DNA of 64,000 nt from DATIJJ01 sp035478795 (GCA_035478795.1 DATIJJ010000002.1:4043-68042); one strand, 5' to 3'; shown: positions 9,105 to 19,139, counted from the stretch's first letter. The notes: a model not told the origin generated them from the sequence alone. Made by a program: numbers and translations.

Positions 9105-10739
9105 TTAAAAATAATCGCCTCCCCCAAACACTTCTTCCCGATTTCGCCCGCCCTGTTTCGCCTGATAAAGCGCCCGATCTGCCGATTCAATCAACTGCCT
9201 TGCATCAGGGAGTGTCGGATACGCTGCAATACCTGCACTGAGTGTCACACCCAATTCCTTGCCTTCTTCCGTCCTGAAAAGACACTCCGAAAACAGCACG
9301 CGTATTTCGCGGCAGAGGGCAACTGCTTCCGGAACCGCCGTATTCGGCAAGATCACCGCAAATTCCTCACCGCCATAACGACCTGCGAGATCCGTCTTTC
9401 GAAGCCTCGTCAAAAGGATCCCGGATAATTTTCGAAGCACATGATCGCCAGTCGCATGGCCATACATATCATTCACCGTTTTAAAATGATCAATGTCTAT
9501 CATCACAAAACAAAGATGCGAACCGAGGCGTTTCGCGCGAGAAACTTCAATCTCAAGGTGCTGCAAGATATTGGTGTGATTCAAAAGACCGGTCAGACTG
9601 TCCCTTGTCATGTAGGAACTCAGAATGCCCGCGCGTTTTGCACGCGAGCGTACCGCTGCCACCAGATGTTGTGGCAATACCGGTTTGGTCAGGAAATCAT
9701 CGCCACCGAGATTCAGCGCAGCCAATTGTTTAAAGCGATCTTCTTCCGTTGAAAGAAAAATGATGGGAATACCGGCATAAATCGGCTCCTGACGGAGAGC
9801 CGCAGCCAGTTCAAGCCCGGAACAACCCGGCATGTAAATATCCAGCAACAAAAGATCCGGACGAAAATCATTTAACACATTCAGCATATCCAGCGGATTG
9901 GTGATGTAATGCGCTTCCATACCCGCTTCCTGCAAAATGATGGAATAATATTCCGCAAGCGACAGGGAATCATCCACAATTAAAATACGCAATGGCTCAT
10001 TCGCAGACGATCCACAGATCTGATCGAGCGTTTTCGTCAAATAAAAAGCTTCATTTGATTTTAGAAAAAATGCTTCGCCGCCCGCACGAATCGCTTTTAA
10101 CCGGGTAGACAAATCACCCGATGAGGAAATACAAAAAAGAGGCACAGGCGCATCTCGTTGATGGAGCGCCTGTAACACAGAAATTTCTTCCTCCGAAAAA
10201 CGTTCAGTATCTGCAATCACAGCACCGGGTATTATTTTTTTAACTGCCTCATTAAACGATTGAAAATCATCAAACAGCACAACGTCATAACCCATGAGAT
10301 CCAGATTTTTTTTAACTTCTTCTACAAATCTGTCCTTCTGTTCGAGAATATAAACCAGTTTGTTTTGTTTCAGCACGGCGGCTTCTTTGGGAAGACTCTC
10401 ATGCAGGCGACTTTTTGAAGAGGCCAGAAACACGTCAGTCATTGCATCCAGTAATTCCGTCGTGCGTTTGATTTCATCCAGAGACATTTCAGTCTGATTC
10501 AGCAGGGATTTTAAATACACTTCAAGCCGACGCGAGGCACTGCTCAACTCATGATATCCGTACGTACCGGATGAACCGCAAAGACCATGCACCAGACGAT
10601 GCAAGTCCTGCAGGCCTGATGCCGTAAAGCGTCTTGACAGCTGCCGCCATCTATCATTGATCGAATCTATCCTGCCCGGCAATTTTTTTGCATACTCCAC
10701 ATAGAGCGCATCCAGTTTACTTCGCGTTCTTGCATCCAT
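9105..10739 (-). CDS. HPt-REC-REC-GGDEF diguanylate cyclase response regulator
   Basis: This 544-residue protein has an HPt domain with the phospho-acceptor H51 (HGLCGSSGTYG). A degenerate receiver follows (about 130-240, lacking the acidic pocket), then a complete receiver (RILIVDDSLSL with phospho-Asp in LLLDIYMPG), then a GGDEF domain (about 375-540) with GGEEF, which predicts active cyclic-di-GMP synthesis. The layout resembles PleD. The start overlaps the upstream receiver gene by one base (TGATG). The HPt domain could accept phosphate from the hybrid kinase two genes upstream and pass it to a receiver, ending in c-di-GMP output; that route is inferred. Confidence 0.93.
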   Translation of the reverse strand: MDARTRSKLDALYVEYAKKLPGRIDSINDRWRQLSRRFTASGLQDLHRLVHGLCGSSGTYGYHELSSASRRLEVYLKSLLNQTEMSLDEIKRTTELLDAMTDVFLASSKSRLHESLPKEAAVLKQNKLVYILEQKDRFVEEVKKNLDLMGYDVVLFDDFQSFNEAVKKIIPGAVIADTERFSEEEISVLQALHQRDAPVPLFCISSSGDLSTRLKAIRAGGEAFFLKSNEAFYLTKTLDQICGSSANEPLRILIVDDSLSLAEYYSIILQEAGMEAHYITNPLDMLNVLNDFRPDLLLLDIYMPGCSGLELAAALRQEPIYAGIPIIFLSTEEDRFKQLAALNLGGDDFLTKPVLPQHLVAAVRSRAKRAGILSSYMTRDSLTGLLNHTNILQHLEIEVSRAKRLGSHLCFVMIDIDHFKTVNDMYGHATGDHVLRKLSGILLTRLRKTDLAGRYGGEEFAVILPNTAVPEAVALCREIRVLFSECLFRTEEGKELGVTLSAGIAAYPTLPDARQLIESADRALYQAKQGGRNREEVFGGGDYF

Positions 10740-11116
10740 CAGTGACCTCTCTTATCCCACGCCGCGCGAATGGTATCCGCAAGCATCATGGGATCAAATG
10801 GTTTTGCAATCACGTCAATCACCCCCATTTCCTGGTACTGGGCAATTTCATTCGGCTGAATTTTTGCTGTCATAAAAATCGCAGGAAGCGTTTTGAATGC
10901 TGGCCGCTCACGCAATTTTTTTAAGGTAGCCGGTCCATCCATGCCTGGCATCATCACATCGAGTAACAACAAATCGGGCTGAAACTCATCAATAGCCGAC
11001 AGGACTTCCTCACCATTCTGGCAATAACTCACCGTAAAACCACCAATATCTTCCAGCGCAATTTTGGCGATGGTACGAATATCTTCTTCATCTTCGGCAT
11101 ATAAAATTTTCATCAT
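10739..11116 (-). CDS. CheY-like single-domain response regulator
   Basis: A stand-alone receiver of about 125 residues. It has the acidic pocket (YAEDEED), phospho-Asp in LLLDVMMPGMDG, the conserved Thr in FMTAK and the Lys in AKPFDP. Two tandem ATGs at 11116 and 11113 follow AAGGA; the second has the better spacing (seven bases). It lies seven to ten bases after the hybrid kinase gene, so it is very likely its partner or a shuttle to the GGDEF protein. Confidence 0.92.
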   Translation of the reverse strand: MMKILYAEDEEDIRTIAKIALEDIGGFTVSYCQNGEEVLSAIDEFQPDLLLLDVMMPGMDGPATLKKLRERPAFKTLPAIFMTAKIQPNEIAQYQEMGVIDVIAKPFDPMMLADTIRAAWDKRGH

Positions 11117-11123
11117 ATGATCC

Positions 11124-14100
11124 TTACGGTTCAGAATGAATAATTTTTTCAATCAGGGTAAATAATTTTTCATGTGACGTTTCCGATTTCACAAAAGCTT
11201 CTTTCACAAATTCCGAATGTTCGCGGTCAAGCTCCACCGCAGAAAAAACAATGACAGGTGTTGCTGATTTGGCAAGTAATGGCAGCAGTTCCGTCCCTTT
11301 TCCATCGGGTAACAAAAGATCGAGTATGACGAGATCAAAACGTTCATGCATCAATTTTATTTTGGCTTCCTGTAATGTCTTCGCACAAACAACATGCGCT
11401 ACATCTTGCAGGAGTGTCCGGATAATTTTTCGCGCCTCAATATCATCTTCCACATGCATCACAGCAGGCAGATGGGTATTTCCCCGCTTGAGAGATGACA
11501 CACTTTTCAAGAGTTTGCTGAAATCAATCGGCTTGTCCAGCCAGTCAAGTACGGTAAAGGCATCGCCATTCAGCAGGGAATGACCGGTTTTTGCAATCAC
11601 CGACATCACAATGATTGGCAGATCTTTTGTTCGTGAACTTCCGCGCAATTCACGAATAAACGATATCCCATCCTGATCCGGCAAAATAAGATCGAGCAGC
11701 AATCCCTGATAATTCTTTTTCGAAACAGACTGTCTCGCCTCCTGTGCCGTTAACGCAATGTCAACATCAAAGCCGGCTGATTCCAGCATGGCCTTGATGT
11801 ATTGCGCCTGGTCTTCATCATCTTCACAGACCAGCAGGGATTTTTGGGTAGATGCAGTGGTTTTTTCATCCACCGGTTTTTTATCATTTTCATTTTCAAC
11901 CGATACAGGCAAATCAAAATAAAAAACAGTTTGCTTGTCCGGTTCACTGACAAAGTCAATGGACCCACCAAATTTTTCGATGATGGATTTCGTAATATTC
12001 AACCCAAGGCCCGTACCGCCCTTTCCGCGTGTCGTCGTGGTATCGGCCTGGGAAAATTTCTGAAATACCCTGGATTGAAAATCCGCTGGAATACCAGAGC
12101 CTCGATCTGTCACTGACACACGAACCGTGTTATTCAGCACACGTATAGCGATATCAACCGAATCACCCTGTTTTGAAAATTTGACTGCGTTTGAAATCAG
12201 GTTCGCCAGAACCTGTAGCATTCGATCAGGATCCACATTCACTCTGACATCACTCACCGATTCCACCAGCACAATTCGTACACCAAATTTTTCACCATAC
12301 ATCTGATTGGACACAATGGATTCCCTGACGATCTCTGCAATGTCGACTTGCGAAAAATGGAAATTCATCTTGCCGGATTCGATTTTTTCAATATCCAGAA
12401 TGTCATTGATTAAATGTAAAAGCCGTTCACAATTATTGTTTGCGATATCCAGCAAATTTTTTGCCTTGTCAGAGAATTGCCCGACAACACCCCCCAGCAC
12501 GAGACCCAAAGACCCTCTGATCGATGTCAGCGGTGTTCTCAACTCATGGCTTACAATCGAAATAAATTCATTTTTCAATTTTTCCACTTTCTTTCGCTCG
12601 GTGATGTCTCTCACAATGAGCACGTAAATATTTTTTCCATTCATCTGCATACCGGAAACAGTCAGCTCTACCGGAAAATGATCGCCATTTTTATTGACGC
12701 TCAAAAATTCGATGGGTAATGTATTGACAATTTCATGCAAGCGATCAGTCACACCCGGTATCAGATCATTGATGTTTTTATTCCGTAATTCTGTTTTCGA
12801 ATAACCAAACATTTTATCGGTCTGTAAATTAAACGAAACAATCAATCCATCCTCTGAAATAGTAATAATGCCATCGGACGCAGCATTCAGAATGGCAGAT
12901 TTGTGTGCCTCGCTCTGGCGCAATTCATCTTCAACGTATTTTCTCTGAATAAACTGGCTGATTTGCGGACCAATCGCTGCCATCATTTGCAATAATCTTT
13001 CATCCGGCGATTCAATTTGCCGATTGTAAAATTCCATCACGCCAAATACATTGTTTTGCAACATCATCGGAAAATAAAATCCGGAATAAAGATGTGCTTT
13101 TCTCGCTGCATCTTTATGTAAAAAATGCACGTCTTCTGTGACATTCTGATTCCAGTAAGGTTTTCCACTGCTCCAGACACGCCCCAAAACACCTGTTCCG
13201 GGCGCGAATGTTATTTTTCTTCTATCTACCAGAAATGCCGCAATTTCATTCTTGTCGTGATGCCACGAGCTCACATAGTCCAGCTGATTTTTTTGCGTGT
13301 TAACAAGCCAGATCGCACCGTAATCCCAGTTCAGGCTCATGCAAATGATATGAACGATCCGTGAAAGTGCATCGTCCAGATTTTCCGCCTCGGACAATAT
13401 CTGCGTCACCGCATATTGCATCGACAACCGTCTTTCATTGACCTTGCGTTCTGTCACATCGAGGATGGAACCGGCAACGCGAGTCGCGTGTCCATGCTCA
13501 TCCCATTCTGCCTGACCCACTACCTGAAACCAGTGATATTCGCCCGACTTTCTTTTCAGCCGATATTCAATCTGATAGGGAACATGATGCAAAATATGTT
13601 CCTTCATCATCGTGTTTGCCCGGGCAGCATCATCCGGATGCAATAACGCTGTGAAGGAACGAACACTGTTTGGCAATTCTTCATCCGTATAACCCAGCAA
13701 ATTTTTTAAATAGGGTGAATAAAAAACATTGTCTGTTCCCACTTCCCAATCCCATAATCCTGCGCTACTGCCGCGAACGGCCAATGCATAACGCGCCTCA
13801 CTTTTTTTCAGGCGGGCATTGATTTCATTTAATTCTTTTTCTGCTATTAAAAAAGCATTCTGTCGCCAGAAATACCAAAAACAGATACTTAACAACGTGA
13901 AGATGACGGCCGAATAAATCGACATGTGTGTGCTGGTCGACCAGCTGTAAAGCGCTTCCACATTAAAAAAATAACCCAACCCGCTTAACATCCCGAGGAG
14001 AAACAACAGGAATATAGATAATTCAATAATGACAGTAGCCGATTTTTTTGCGGTAAAGGAAAAAAGAATGAAAATCAATCCGGTCAGGAGAAACCCCATT

Positions 14101-14462
14101 GCTGTATTAATCGCAATCCTGCCCGAATAAATGGAATGACCCGCAATCCATTCTGTCGAAACGAGATGATCCACGCCCAAATCAAGATGAAACAGGTATT
14201 CTGCCAATACCAGGGCCGAAATGAAAAAAAGGAGACACCCGGATGCAATCCGGGTATACCGACAATAACGTCCGGAAAATGCAAAACAGAAAAGCCCCAT
14301 CCCTGAGAGACAAAAGCAGATGGCTCCCCCAAAGGAGACAGGCATAAAGGAAACATCGGGACGTAACAAAACGGGGATTTTTGCGAGCCAGCCAATCACG
14401 GCAGACAATCCCAGCAAAAAAAGCAGGATACCCGGCAACGCTTGTAAGGCTCTTTTTATCAT
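11124..14462 (-). CDS. Hybrid sensor histidine kinase, PAS-GAF-PAS-HisKA-HATPase-REC-REC
   Basis: An inner-membrane sensor. The N-terminus has six or seven hydrophobic segments within about 200 residues. PAS (about 225-340), GAF (355-505) and a second PAS (525-625) follow. The HisKA phospho-acceptor is H639 in SHELRTP. The ATPase has NLISNAVKFS, DRGSGIP and GTGLGL. Two C-terminal receivers follow, the first with phospho-Asp near D924 (LLLDLILPDQDG) and the second in LVILDLLLPDGKG. I place the start at the ATG at 14462 because AAGGAA lies six bases upstream; an ATG at 14480 has none. The signal sensed cannot be told from sequence. Confidence 0.93.
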   Translation of the reverse strand: MIKRALQALPGILLFLLGLSAVIGWLAKIPVLLRPDVSFMPVSFGGAICFCLSGMGLFCFAFSGRYCRYTRIASGCLLFFISALVLAEYLFHLDLGVDHLVSTEWIAGHSIYSGRIAINTAMGFLLTGLIFILFSFTAKKSATVIIELSIFLLFLLGMLSGLGYFFNVEALYSWSTSTHMSIYSAVIFTLLSICFWYFWRQNAFLIAEKELNEINARLKKSEARYALAVRGSSAGLWDWEVGTDNVFYSPYLKNLLGYTDEELPNSVRSFTALLHPDDAARANTMMKEHILHHVPYQIEYRLKRKSGEYHWFQVVGQAEWDEHGHATRVAGSILDVTERKVNERRLSMQYAVTQILSEAENLDDALSRIVHIICMSLNWDYGAIWLVNTQKNQLDYVSSWHHDKNEIAAFLVDRRKITFAPGTGVLGRVWSSGKPYWNQNVTEDVHFLHKDAARKAHLYSGFYFPMMLQNNVFGVMEFYNRQIESPDERLLQMMAAIGPQISQFIQRKYVEDELRQSEAHKSAILNAASDGIITISEDGLIVSFNLQTDKMFGYSKTELRNKNINDLIPGVTDRLHEIVNTLPIEFLSVNKNGDHFPVELTVSGMQMNGKNIYVLIVRDITERKKVEKLKNEFISIVSHELRTPLTSIRGSLGLVLGGVVGQFSDKAKNLLDIANNNCERLLHLINDILDIEKIESGKMNFHFSQVDIAEIVRESIVSNQMYGEKFGVRIVLVESVSDVRVNVDPDRMLQVLANLISNAVKFSKQGDSVDIAIRVLNNTVRVSVTDRGSGIPADFQSRVFQKFSQADTTTTRGKGGTGLGLNITKSIIEKFGGSIDFVSEPDKQTVFYFDLPVSVENENDKKPVDEKTTASTQKSLLVCEDDEDQAQYIKAMLESAGFDVDIALTAQEARQSVSKKNYQGLLLDLILPDQDGISFIRELRGSSRTKDLPIIVMSVIAKTGHSLLNGDAFTVLDWLDKPIDFSKLLKSVSSLKRGNTHLPAVMHVEDDIEARKIIRTLLQDVAHVVCAKTLQEAKIKLMHERFDLVILDLLLPDGKGTELLPLLAKSATPVIVFSAVELDREHSEFVKEAFVKSETSHEKLFTLIEKIIHSEP

Positions 14463-14510
14463 AACTTTCCTTGCGGCCATTCGTTACGATGAAAAAAGCT
14501 GACCGATCTT

Positions 14511-15158
14511 TTATCCGGTCAAGCCAAACAGCTGAGTCAACCCGCGCAGCAGTGTATAAATAACCGGTTCAATGACATACGACAGTACGCCGCTTAACAG
14601 CAATATGACGACAATCAGAAAACCGTACGGCTCCATACGCTGCAGCTTCCATCCCCACTGCCCGGGCAGGAGATTGGCCAGTGCCCGACCGCCATCGAGA
14701 GGTGGAATGGGCAGGCAGTTCAATACGCACAACACTATATTTATCATCATACCCGCCTGACCCATATAAATCAGTGGAACGCCAAACCATGCGTTCACAT
14801 TAAGTCCAACTTTAACTATTCCAGCCCAAAAAATTGCCATTAACAGGTTGGACACGGGCCCCGCGAGGGCGACGAATACCATGTTATAACGCGGGTTTCG
14901 CATGTTACGCGCATCCACCGGCACCGGTTTCGCCCAGCCAAAAATAAACCCGCCAAAAACCAGCATGGCGAGCGGCACGATCACCGTCCCCATCAGGTCA
15001 ATATGTTTCACGGGATTGATCGTCAGACGACCGGCAAGGCGTGCCGTCTGGTCGCCAAATCGGGAGGCAACCCAGCCATGCGCCACTTCATGCAGGGTAA
15101 TGGCAAATAAAACGGGTATCGCCCAGGTGGCGATTTTCTGGATAACGGTCAGTTCCAT
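14511..15158 (-). CDS. Site-2 protease family membrane metalloprotease (M50)
   Basis: A 215-residue integral membrane zinc protease of the small rhomboid-like M50 group. The zinc motif HEVAHGW is in the first helix (residues 23-29) and the third ligand motif is NCLPIPPLDGGR near residue 150. About six hydrophobic segments are visible and there is no PDZ domain. The family cleaves substrates within the membrane; the target here is unknown. The gene lies 48 bases upstream of the hybrid kinase on the same strand and may share its transcript. Confidence 0.92.
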   Translation of the reverse strand: MELTVIQKIATWAIPVLFAITLHEVAHGWVASRFGDQTARLAGRLTINPVKHIDLMGTVIVPLAMLVFGGFIFGWAKPVPVDARNMRNPRYNMVFVALAGPVSNLLMAIFWAGIVKVGLNVNAWFGVPLIYMGQAGMMINIVLCVLNCLPIPPLDGGRALANLLPGQWGWKLQRMEPYGFLIVVILLLSGVLSYVIEPVIYTLLRGLTQLFGLTG

Positions 15159-15233
15159 GGATTTTACTCTTTAAGGTGTATGAATCATGATTAAACTATT
15201 ATAAGCTGTCACTCGAATTGATACGCATTTTAC

Positions 15234-16025
15234 TTGATTTCCTTTCGGAATAAACTAAAAGTGACATTACTTTTCTACAAAATAGCGGCAGGCGCTCTCA
15301 TTTTCCTCGTGACCTTGCTGGCTATTGCCTATCCGATTAAATCCCGGGCGCGCCCGAAGCACAACCATTGGCTGGAACTGGCCGACGCATTTGCCAGTGG
15401 CATTTTCCTTGGCACAGCGCTCTTTCATATGTTGCCGGATGCGATCCGGGATTTTTCTGCCATTCAGACGATCAGCGGTTACCCCATTGCCGAAGGATTT
15501 TGCGCAGCCGGTTTTTTAATTTTACTTTTTATGGAACGTCTTTCGCATTATTTCGCGAGCGAAAAAAATCACGCGACGACCCTCTCTTGCATGCTGGCTG
15601 TGATTTTAATCGTGCATTCACTCATTGAAGGAACGGTTTTGGGCGTCAATCCAACCTATGCCACAGCGACCATTATTTTCATTGCTATCATTGCGCATAA
15701 AGGGTCGGAAAGTTTTGCGCTGGCTGTGGTGTTGAACCGCAGTCATTTGTCGTTACAAAAAATCATCTCACTCATCATGCTGTTTTCGCTCATGACACCG
15801 CTCGGTGTTTTATTCGGCGCTACCTTGACAGAATCATTAAAAATAAATCATGGCGAGTTATTCACGGCGAGTTTTAATGCCTTTGCTGCCGGAACTTTTT
15901 TGTATATGTCCACGCTGCATCACGTGAATCATCACCAGCGTCAACATGAAAAAGAAGGGTTGCTTGAGTTTGGTGCGTTGCTGGCGGGATTGCTGGTCAT
16001 GGCATTGCTGGGGGTGTGGTCGTAA
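15234..16025 (+). CDS. ZIP family divalent metal transporter
   Basis: An inner-membrane metal-ion importer of the ZIP family (zinc or iron). The metal-site helices are visible: HSLIEGTVLG near residue 127 and AHKGSESFALAV near 155. A His-rich HHVNHHQRQH loop near residue 230 may bind metal. About eight membrane segments fit the family. The start is uncertain: the frame opens at a TTG (15234), and a GTG at codon 10 (15261) is an alternative; neither has a good ribosome-binding site. The gene diverges from the site-2 protease. Confidence 0.88.
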   Translation: MISFRNKLKVTLLFYKIAAGALIFLVTLLAIAYPIKSRARPKHNHWLELADAFASGIFLGTALFHMLPDAIRDFSAIQTISGYPIAEGFCAAGFLILLFMERLSHYFASEKNHATTLSCMLAVILIVHSLIEGTVLGVNPTYATATIIFIAIIAHKGSESFALAVVLNRSHLSLQKIISLIMLFSLMTPLGVLFGATLTESLKINHGELFTASFNAFAAGTFLYMSTLHHVNHHQRQHEKEGLLEFGALLAGLLVMALLGVWS

Positions 16026-16049
16026 AGAAACCCTCCCCCCCTTATCAAT

Positions 16050-17042
16050 TTACGCCGTCACAAGACCCAACTCCTGCACCATTTCCCGCTCCTTGCGTAA
16101 TTCATCCAGCGTCAAATTAAATTTTGACTGACCGAATTCATTTTGTGTAAGACCCGTCACCACTTTCAATTGACCGCCTTCGGTTCGACACGGAAATGAA
16201 AAAATCAATCCTTCATCCACACCGTATTCACCTTGCGAACAACGCGCAACCGAAAAACTTTCGCCAGAAACTGTATCATGCGTAAGATGATAAACCCCGG
16301 TCAACGCCGCATTCGCAGCCGATGCAGCAGAAGATGCACCGCGCACTTTAATCACTTCCGCACCGCGTTTTTGAATAATCGAAATAAAATCATTTTGTAA
16401 CCACGCCGTATCCGTAATCACATCCGCCGCGGATTTGCCATGAATTTTCGCATGATAAAAATCCGGGTATTGCGTCGAGGAATGATTTCCCCAAATCGTC
16501 ATTTGCGTGACAGCCGTCACATCAACGCCCGCCTTGATCGCCAGTTGCTTTCTCGCACGCAATTCATCGAGTGTTGTCATCGCATAAAACCGATCGCGCG
16601 GCACATCCGGTGCATTATTCATCGCGATTAAACAATTGGTGTTGCAGGGATTTCCCACGACAAACACACGCACATCGTCTGCCGCCTGATCGTTAATGGC
16701 GCGCCCCTGTGTCGTAAACACCTTGCCATTAATTTTTAATAAATCCGAACGCTCCATGCCATCCTTGCGTGGCACGGCACCGACCAGAATGGCCCAGTTC
16801 ACATCGCGCATCGCTTCATTTACATCCGACGTGCAAACCACATTTTTTAACAAGGGAAACGCACAATCATCAAGCTCCATGGCAACACCCCGAAGACTCG
16901 GCAACGCCGGTTCCAGTTCCAGTAATTGCAAATCGATTTCGGTATCGGGACCGAGCATTTGTCCGGAGGCAATTCGAAAGATCAACGCATAACCAATTTG
17001 TCCGGCCGCACCGGTCACTGCCACTTTAACCCGTTTTTTCAT
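16050..17042 (-). CDS. mdh: Malate dehydrogenase, type 2
   Basis: Mdh interconverts malate and oxaloacetate with NAD in the TCA cycle. The 330 residues contain the Rossmann motif GAAGQIGY, NPCNTN and the catalytic His in IWGNHSSTQYPD. The sequence type is the cytosolic-like or Coxiella/Legionella form rather than the 312-residue E. coli form. The start has GGGGAT six bases upstream. It is convergent with the ZIP gene (24-base gap, no clear terminator). Confidence 0.97.
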   Translation of the reverse strand: MKKRVKVAVTGAAGQIGYALIFRIASGQMLGPDTEIDLQLLELEPALPSLRGVAMELDDCAFPLLKNVVCTSDVNEAMRDVNWAILVGAVPRKDGMERSDLLKINGKVFTTQGRAINDQAADDVRVFVVGNPCNTNCLIAMNNAPDVPRDRFYAMTTLDELRARKQLAIKAGVDVTAVTQMTIWGNHSSTQYPDFYHAKIHGKSAADVITDTAWLQNDFISIIQKRGAEVIKVRGASSAASAANAALTGVYHLTHDTVSGESFSVARCSQGEYGVDEGLIFSFPCRTEGGQLKVVTGLTQNEFGQSKFNLTLDELRKEREMVQELGLVTA

Positions 17043-17108
17043 TTGTTTATCCCCAAAAAGAAGTGTGCGCCTATTCTACATGTGACAAAGGCAAGATGAA
17101 ATGTCAGA

Positions 17109-18263
17109 ATGCACGCCATGTTGACCATCCCGTTAAGCCTTTATATTCATATTCCCTGGTGCGTACAGAAGTGCCCCTATTGCGACTTTAATTCGCATAC
17201 GGCACAACAAACCCTGCCTCATGATTTATACGTAAAAACCCTGCTTGCAGACCTTGATGACTACGTTGATTATCTGGAAAATCGCCCGATTGTGAGTCTT
17301 TTTTTTGGCGGCGGCACGCCCAGTTTATTCCCGCCTCAAGCGATTGAAAAAATTCTCAAAGGCATTCGGGAACGGGTGGAATTAACCGACACGGTTGAAA
17401 TCACACTGGAAGCCAATCCCGGCACGGTGGATCATGCCCGTTTTTCGGGATTTCGCGAGGCGGGCATCAATCGTCTGTCGATTGGCATCCAGAGTTTACA
17501 GGATGAAAAGTTGCGCGCACTCGGACGCATTCATGATCGCGATCATGCGCGGCTTGCGATTGAAGCGGCCCGTCTCGCCGGTTTTGATAATTTTAATCTG
17601 GATTTAATGCACGGTCTTCCCGGGCAATCGATTAGTGATGCACTGGATGATATTCAGGATGCGCTCGCCTTTCAACCGCCGCATTTGTCCTGGTATCAAC
17701 TGACGATTGAACCCAATACGCTTTTTCATAAGAAGCCCCCCGTTTTGCCAAAGGATGATACGTTGTGGGCCATTCAGGAACAGGGTCAGTCTCTTCTGCA
17801 GGAAGCCGGTTTAAATCAGTATGAAATTTCAGCCTTCGCCAAACCCGGACATGCCTGTCTGCACAATGTGAATTACTGGGAATTTGGGGATTACCTTGGC
17901 ATCGGTGCGGGCGCTCACAGCAAACTCACGGACACAAAAAATCAACGCATCACACGTCTCGCCCAATTAAAAAATCCACGCGATTATTTGAATCCTGCCA
18001 AAAATCGCACCGCCTCATCCATCCTCCTCTCTGAAAAAGATCTTTGTTTTGAATTCATGTTGAATGCCTTGCGTTTAAAAAATGGCGTGCCTGCGGATTT
18101 ATTCACAGCACGCACCGGCCTGTCGCTTGAGAAACTTGAACCGGCCTTGAGTCTCGCAAAAGAAAAAAAATGGATGGTGAATGAGAAAAATCGTTTGTGC
18201 GCGACGGAGCTCGGGTTGCGGTTTTTGAATGATGTGATCGGGTTGTTTTTGCAGGAAAAGTAA
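17109..18263 (+). CDS. hemW: Radical SAM heme chaperone HemW
   Basis: HemW (formerly annotated as coproporphyrinogen oxidase-like) is a radical SAM protein that binds heme and delivers it to respiratory enzymes. The iron-sulfur motif is CVQKCPYC near residue 20; GGGTPSLF and the Gln/Asn-rich SAM region follow, and the C-terminal HemN-type domain ends at residue 384. Start choice lies between ATG 17109 and ATG 17118; neither has a strong ribosome-binding site. HemN itself has a longer N-terminus, so HemW is preferred. Confidence 0.93.
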   Translation: MHAMLTIPLSLYIHIPWCVQKCPYCDFNSHTAQQTLPHDLYVKTLLADLDDYVDYLENRPIVSLFFGGGTPSLFPPQAIEKILKGIRERVELTDTVEITLEANPGTVDHARFSGFREAGINRLSIGIQSLQDEKLRALGRIHDRDHARLAIEAARLAGFDNFNLDLMHGLPGQSISDALDDIQDALAFQPPHLSWYQLTIEPNTLFHKKPPVLPKDDTLWAIQEQGQSLLQEAGLNQYEISAFAKPGHACLHNVNYWEFGDYLGIGAGAHSKLTDTKNQRITRLAQLKNPRDYLNPAKNRTASSILLSEKDLCFEFMLNALRLKNGVPADLFTARTGLSLEKLEPALSLAKEKKWMVNEKNRLCATELGLRFLNDVIGLFLQEK

Positions 18264-18353
18264 AGTTAGCTGCATTTTACTGCATGTTAGCCACAACTTG
18301 CTGAACTTTACTGAGAAATTATATGCAACCTATTGATTAATAAAGAAAATTTA

Positions 18354-18387
18354 CGCGACTCGCGCAGCAAGTTGAGTCGCGATTTTT
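18354..18387 (+). terminator. Probable terminator of hemW
   Basis: Eight-base arms CGCGACTC and GAGTCGCG enclose a 12-base loop and are followed by ATTTTTG. Imperfect direct repeats of TGATTAATAA with AGGAAA or AAGAAA flank the hairpin on both sides (around 18334 and 18399). The site lies between convergent hemW and the outer-membrane gene and may serve both. Confidence 0.6.
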
Positions 18388-18436
18388 GTAAGTTTATGAT
18401 TAATAAGGAAATTTTATTTTCTGCTGCTTTTCGGAA

Positions 18437-19075
18437 TTAACACAAAAACTGCCCGCAAACCGGATCCAGCAAGTGGTAGGAAATACCTAACGCAATGAGG
18501 CTCGGGTTTTTAACCACGGAATTACTGTAACGCACAGTGGTATACGAGAGATCCGCCACCCAGTTTTGGCTGATGTCATAACTGACCCCCAACCCCGCCG
18601 CCGGACGAAATCCGGTTGCTGTGGTGGTCGGCTGTGCAACGCCCTCCACCTTGCCCGTCGTTTTGGTATACATGTACGCAAACCCCAGCTTGGCAAATAG
18701 CCCAAAACCGGAATCCGCCAACGGAAGAATCCCCTTGCCCAGCAAATCAAAACTGCCCGCGCGGGTTTTGAGATTATTCGAAATGATCGTCGTTTGATAG
18801 GTCATCGATGAATAATACGTAAAACCCCCTTCGATCGCCGCATACGGATTAAAGTTGTAACCTGCGAAAAGACGGGTGCCCACACCGGTGCCTTGCGGTT
18901 TCACCATGACATTCACGCCCGGGGCAATCGCGATTGTCTGATTTTGACCATTCAAATTGGATTGACCCACCATTAATCCAAAATAACCACCCTGATCCAC
19001 CGCATGCGCTGCACTCATCACGCCAGCCAGCGTGGCTATCAGGCTCACTTTTTTTATCCCGTTATTAAAAATCAT
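18437..19075 (-). CDS. Small outer-membrane beta-barrel protein
   Basis: A 212-residue protein with a signal peptide (about 1-25, cut after AHA). Alternating polar and hydrophobic strands (GGYFGLMVGQSNL, RLFAGYNFNPYAAIEGGFTY, LAYMYTKTTG, GLGVSYDISQNWVADLSY) are typical of an eight-stranded OmpA/OmpX-type barrel. The start is the ATG at 19075, which has AGAGGA seven bases upstream; an in-frame upstream start would add an unlikely leader. The C-terminus is odd: after the last strand (ALGISYHLL) it ends CGQFLC with two Cys instead of the usual terminal Phe. Function unknown. Confidence 0.87.
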   Translation of the reverse strand: MIFNNGIKKVSLIATLAGVMSAAHAVDQGGYFGLMVGQSNLNGQNQTIAIAPGVNVMVKPQGTGVGTRLFAGYNFNPYAAIEGGFTYYSSMTYQTTIISNNLKTRAGSFDLLGKGILPLADSGFGLFAKLGFAYMYTKTTGKVEGVAQPTTTATGFRPAAGLGVSYDISQNWVADLSYTTVRYSNSVVKNPSLIALGISYHLLDPVCGQFLC

Positions 19076-19139
19076 TCTGAAATCCTCTTCAATCAATCCG
19101 TCGATTGTAAAGCCTGACAAGACAAAGTCCAGCAGCAAA

